A DNA stretch of 64,000 nt, from contig CBDBMH010000001.1 in assembly GCA_965207275.1 (NCBI GenBank), positions 1 through 64,000 of the forward strand, read 5' to 3'. The notes beneath the pieces were generated by a model, which saw nothing but the letters and a program-made list of their open reading frames with translations, did not search any database and was not told the DNA's origin. The stretch comes from Bin22 sp965207275. Lineage in GTDB: Bacteria > Chloroflexota > Dehalococcoidia > Lucifugimonadales > UBA3495. Each line of letters begins with the position of its first letter. The stretch's first letter is position 1. The position numbers and the translations under genes were made by a program. Shown here in pieces: positions 62,106-64,000 of the stretch.

Positions 62106-63077
62106 CTACTTCCGGTCCGGCTCCTGCCGCTTCAGCATGGCAGAGCAGCCCCGTTCGTCCACGAGATGGTTGACCGAGACCCGGCCGTGGCAGTCGTAGC
62201 CAGTGGTGTAGGCGAATTCCACATCGGCGCCCCAGGGCACCCGTCCGCCGGTTCGGATAGTACCGCCGCCCGGCCCGCCGGCGCCCTTGATCACCACGCC
62301 GTTGCGCCCGCCCTTCTTCCAAGCCATGACTTTCAGCTCCACCGGCGCCACCAGTTCCGCCGGAGAAGGCGCGAACAGGACTTCGTGCAGCCGCCTCAGC
62401 ACGTCCCCGGAGGGTTTGCGATGGCCGTTCATCACCTGGGAGAGCATCCCGGTGCTGATGCCGGCCCGCCGCGCCGTTTCGTTCTGGGACCAGCCGTGAG
62501 CGTCCATGCGCTCCCACAGGGCCTGCGGGTTGATGTCGGCAGGCTGGGCGGTCTCCACCTTCACCGGAGCCTCCAGCACCGTCTCCATCCGGGCCTGGGC
62601 AGCAGGACTCAGATTGCGCTGGCCCCGGCTGACCTGTACCACGTAGCCATAGGTCAGTCCGGCCCGGTCCGCCACCTGCCGCAGGGTCATCCCACGTTCC
62701 CGGGCTTTTTCCCGGAGGTAGGTGCTCTCTCCGCCCTTGACCACGCCGCCCTGGCGGTGGACGACGCCCTGGGGAAGGACTTCACCCAGGACTGCCTCAA
62801 TCTTGCCGCGCATGAAGGGAGTGAGGTTCTTCTTGCCCCGGGCGACCTGGGACAGGTGGGAGGGACCGACGCCCATCAGGGCGGCCAGTTCCTTGATGTT
62901 GAGGCCGCGCTCCCTGGCGGCCACGGACAGGTGGGACTCGGCCCGGCCGGTGCCGATGCCGCTGGCGGTGGGTTCGTCGGTGTAGTTGACGCGGCTGGCG
63001 CGGTCGTTGTGGTTGCCGTTGGTCTGGACGCTGGGTTCGATGTTGTAGTTGACGGTGTTCGTGGTGTTGGCCTTCAT
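62106..63077 (-). CDS. triple-HTH (XRE) regulator, copy B
   Basis: 323 residues from ATG 63077 with GGAGG 7 nt upstream. After an Asn/Thr-rich N-terminus come three HTH domains in a row: LNIKELAALMGVGPSHLSQV (about 62-82), MTLRQVADRAGLTYGYVVQV (about 120-140) and ALWERMDAHGWSQNETARRA (about 178-198). A compact C-terminal domain has PVELKVMAWKK and GRVPWGADVEFAYTTGYD. Three different XRE units in one chain are unusual. It would be able to bind a composite or repeated operator. Its leader carries two hairpins. Copy A (422-1439) is its frameshifted paralogue and 58704-58988 a fragment. Confidence 0.8.
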   Translation of the reverse strand: MKANTTNTVNYNIEPSVQTNGNHNDRASRVNYTDEPTASGIGTGRAESHLSVAARERGLNIKELAALMGVGPSHLSQVARGKKNLTPFMRGKIEAVLGEVLPQGVVHRQGGVVKGGESTYLREKARERGMTLRQVADRAGLTYGYVVQVSRGQRNLSPAAQARMETVLEAPVKVETAQPADINPQALWERMDAHGWSQNETARRAGISTGMLSQVMNGHRKPSGDVLRRLHEVLFAPSPAELVAPVELKVMAWKKGGRNGVVIKGAGGPGGGTIRTGGRVPWGADVEFAYTTGYDCHGRVSVNHLVDERGCSAMLKRQEPDRK

Positions 63078-63100
63078 GTCGTTTCCTCCGAAAGGCGGAA

Positions 63101-63251
63101 AGCGAGGCCGGCCCGAATGGACCGACCCCGCTCTCCGGTTCAAGATGCAGGTCGTTGGGTGCGGCCCATTCGCCGCTGTGGTTGTGTTCGCCGACGGCGA
63201 AACACGAAGAGCGGGGCCGCCTCCCCGCAGTTGGGAGAGACGACCCCGCTC
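63101..63251 (-). ncRNA. leader with two G-U tolerant hairpins before regulator copy B
   Basis: In the minus-strand transcript 63251-63233 pairs with 63226-63209 over 18 positions with three G-U pairs. 63132-63119 pairs with 63114-63101 over 14 positions with three G-U pairs and a 4-nt loop. The wobble pairs would be A-C mismatches in the other strand, so the structure is maintained as RNA in the sense direction. The arm GAGCGGGG is shared with the hairpin before copy A. Confidence 0.6.
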
Positions 63252-63579
63252 GTTGGTATCTATTCGGTTGTCAGTGGCGGCCCAGGGAGCCACCCCGGTT
63301 GCCGCCCCGCCGCGCTTGGCGCAGCGGGCCTTGGGTTGTCACCGCCGGTTCACTGGTCGCTCCAAGCGGCCCGTGGCGACCGGAAACTCAGGATGTTTGT
63401 TGTGTCTGGAGATCACCTCCTCGATGTTCTTGTGCTGGCAGTCGTCGCAGCTGTCGCTGACGTTCTGCTGGTTGCCGGCCCGGTTGCCGACGCCAGCGAC
63501 AACGCTGGCACTTGGCCCGGCTCCTGCCATTCGTGGCGTCATATTGGAGATGGCGCCGTTGCCTGTCCGGGCCATCCGG

Positions 63580-63990
63580 CGCGAGACGCAATGCGCCCAC
63601 GGTGGTGTTCGGCAGGTCAAGCCAGCCCGTGCAGAAGGCGCATCGCGTCCAGGTCCGGCGTCGCTACTCAGAGCGCCGGATTGGAGTGCTGGCGCAAGGC
63701 ACAGTACGGCCAGGGCTGGATTTGGCGGAAAGGCGGGTGGGAAGAATTCGGCGAACGCAGCTCGCCTGGCGGTCGCGTGACCAGGGACCGGGCCGGGGGA
63801 AACCGCGTGGCAGCAACGAGCGCCCGGCCTGTCGCTGAGGGATGACTGACCGGGGCAGGTGGAGGCAGCGTCGGTGGCTGCCGAGGTTGGGCAGCCGCGC
63901 CGCAGCGTGATAGGGCGTGCCGGAGCTTGCTATCTGCTCCGGCGGCAGGGCGAGGGCATGGCGAAGGGCGTCAGCCGCTCCGCAAATGTA
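63580..63990. other. conserved structured non-coding element, copy B
   Basis: Aligns with 1640-2030. The GGCAGC/GCTGCC stem (63864-63869 with 63877-63882) and the GCCGGAGC/GCTCCGGC stem (63919-63926 with 63936-63943) are both present; the 9-nt loop of the latter is changed. About 220 bp (63360-63580) between this and the leader have no clear counterpart in copy A. No gene is supported from 63252 to the end of the window. Confidence 0.55.
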
Positions 63991-64000
63991 GCCGGATGAT

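Noticed and set aside
63339..63620. 93-codon minus-strand frame upstream of regulator copy B (NQQNVSDSCDDCQHKNIEE)
   Set aside because: It has a plausible composition but no good start or counterpart in copy A; left unannotated rather than claimed.

Overview
This is a GC-rich bacterial window with no tRNA, rRNA or core housekeeping gene. It is a chain of mobile, defence and repair modules. A monoderm-type type IV secretion (T4SS) operon without outer-membrane parts, two replication-relaxation (Replic_Relax) genes, LRR and RCC1 fragments and many small membrane proteins recall Chloroflexota (Dehalococcoidia or SAR202-like). That assignment is an impression from gene content, not a proof.

Layout. 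1-2.6 kb: end of a small membrane-protein gene, a frameshifted triple-HTH regulator (copy A) and a conserved structured non-coding element. 2.6-18 kb: a conjugative-element module. It has an HTH/coiled-coil protein interrupted by an in-frame amber codon, three TTGCA-N4-TGCAA palindromes, then VirB6-like, pilin-like, PrgI-fusion, VirB4-like ATPase and VirD4-like coupling genes, a Replic_Relax protein fused to an XRE domain, HicBA and a large serine recombinase. The recombinase runs into the cut end of a second recombinase, the probable right edge of the element. No relaxase is recognisable.

18-31 kb: small membrane proteins, an orphan HigA-like antitoxin, a lipoprotein with a beta-propeller, the two-gene Hen1-Pnkp RNA repair operon, a second Replic_Relax gene with an HTH/coiled-coil/TM partner, and a SurA-like protein whose start lies in a 7-bp repeat. 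32-45 kb: a type I restriction-modification locus (hsdM, hsdS, hsdR) with an embedded HepT/MntA pair, an Mrr-like nuclease and a DUF433/DUF5615 pair. hsdS is split by an IS1380 element and hsdR has a 1-nt frameshift, so only the methyltransferase reads intact and restriction by this locus is probably lost.

45-58 kb: a NarL-like regulator with Glu at the phosphoacceptor position, LRR and RCC1 remnants, IS110 and IS630 elements, two convergent DUF2207-type membrane proteins and a PH-like protein. 58-64 kb: a small XRE protein, a C-terminal remnant of the triple-HTH regulator, a SurA-like paralogue, a decayed copy of the Replic_Relax/HTH locus, a Uma2 nuclease, and the intact triple-HTH regulator (copy B) with leader hairpins and the second copy of the structured element.

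Connecting threads. (i) One XRE type (ALWER...SQN...NG.R.PSG) occurs in copy A, in copy B, fused to Replic_Relax, and alone. (ii) TTGCA-N4-TGCAA palindromes lie upstream of two different HTH/coiled-coil genes and in the decayed third locus. (iii) Copies A and B carry hairpins and a non-coding element in the same order about 61 kb apart. Several genes differ from intact form by one nucleotide, so assembly error should be excluded before all are called pseudogenes.
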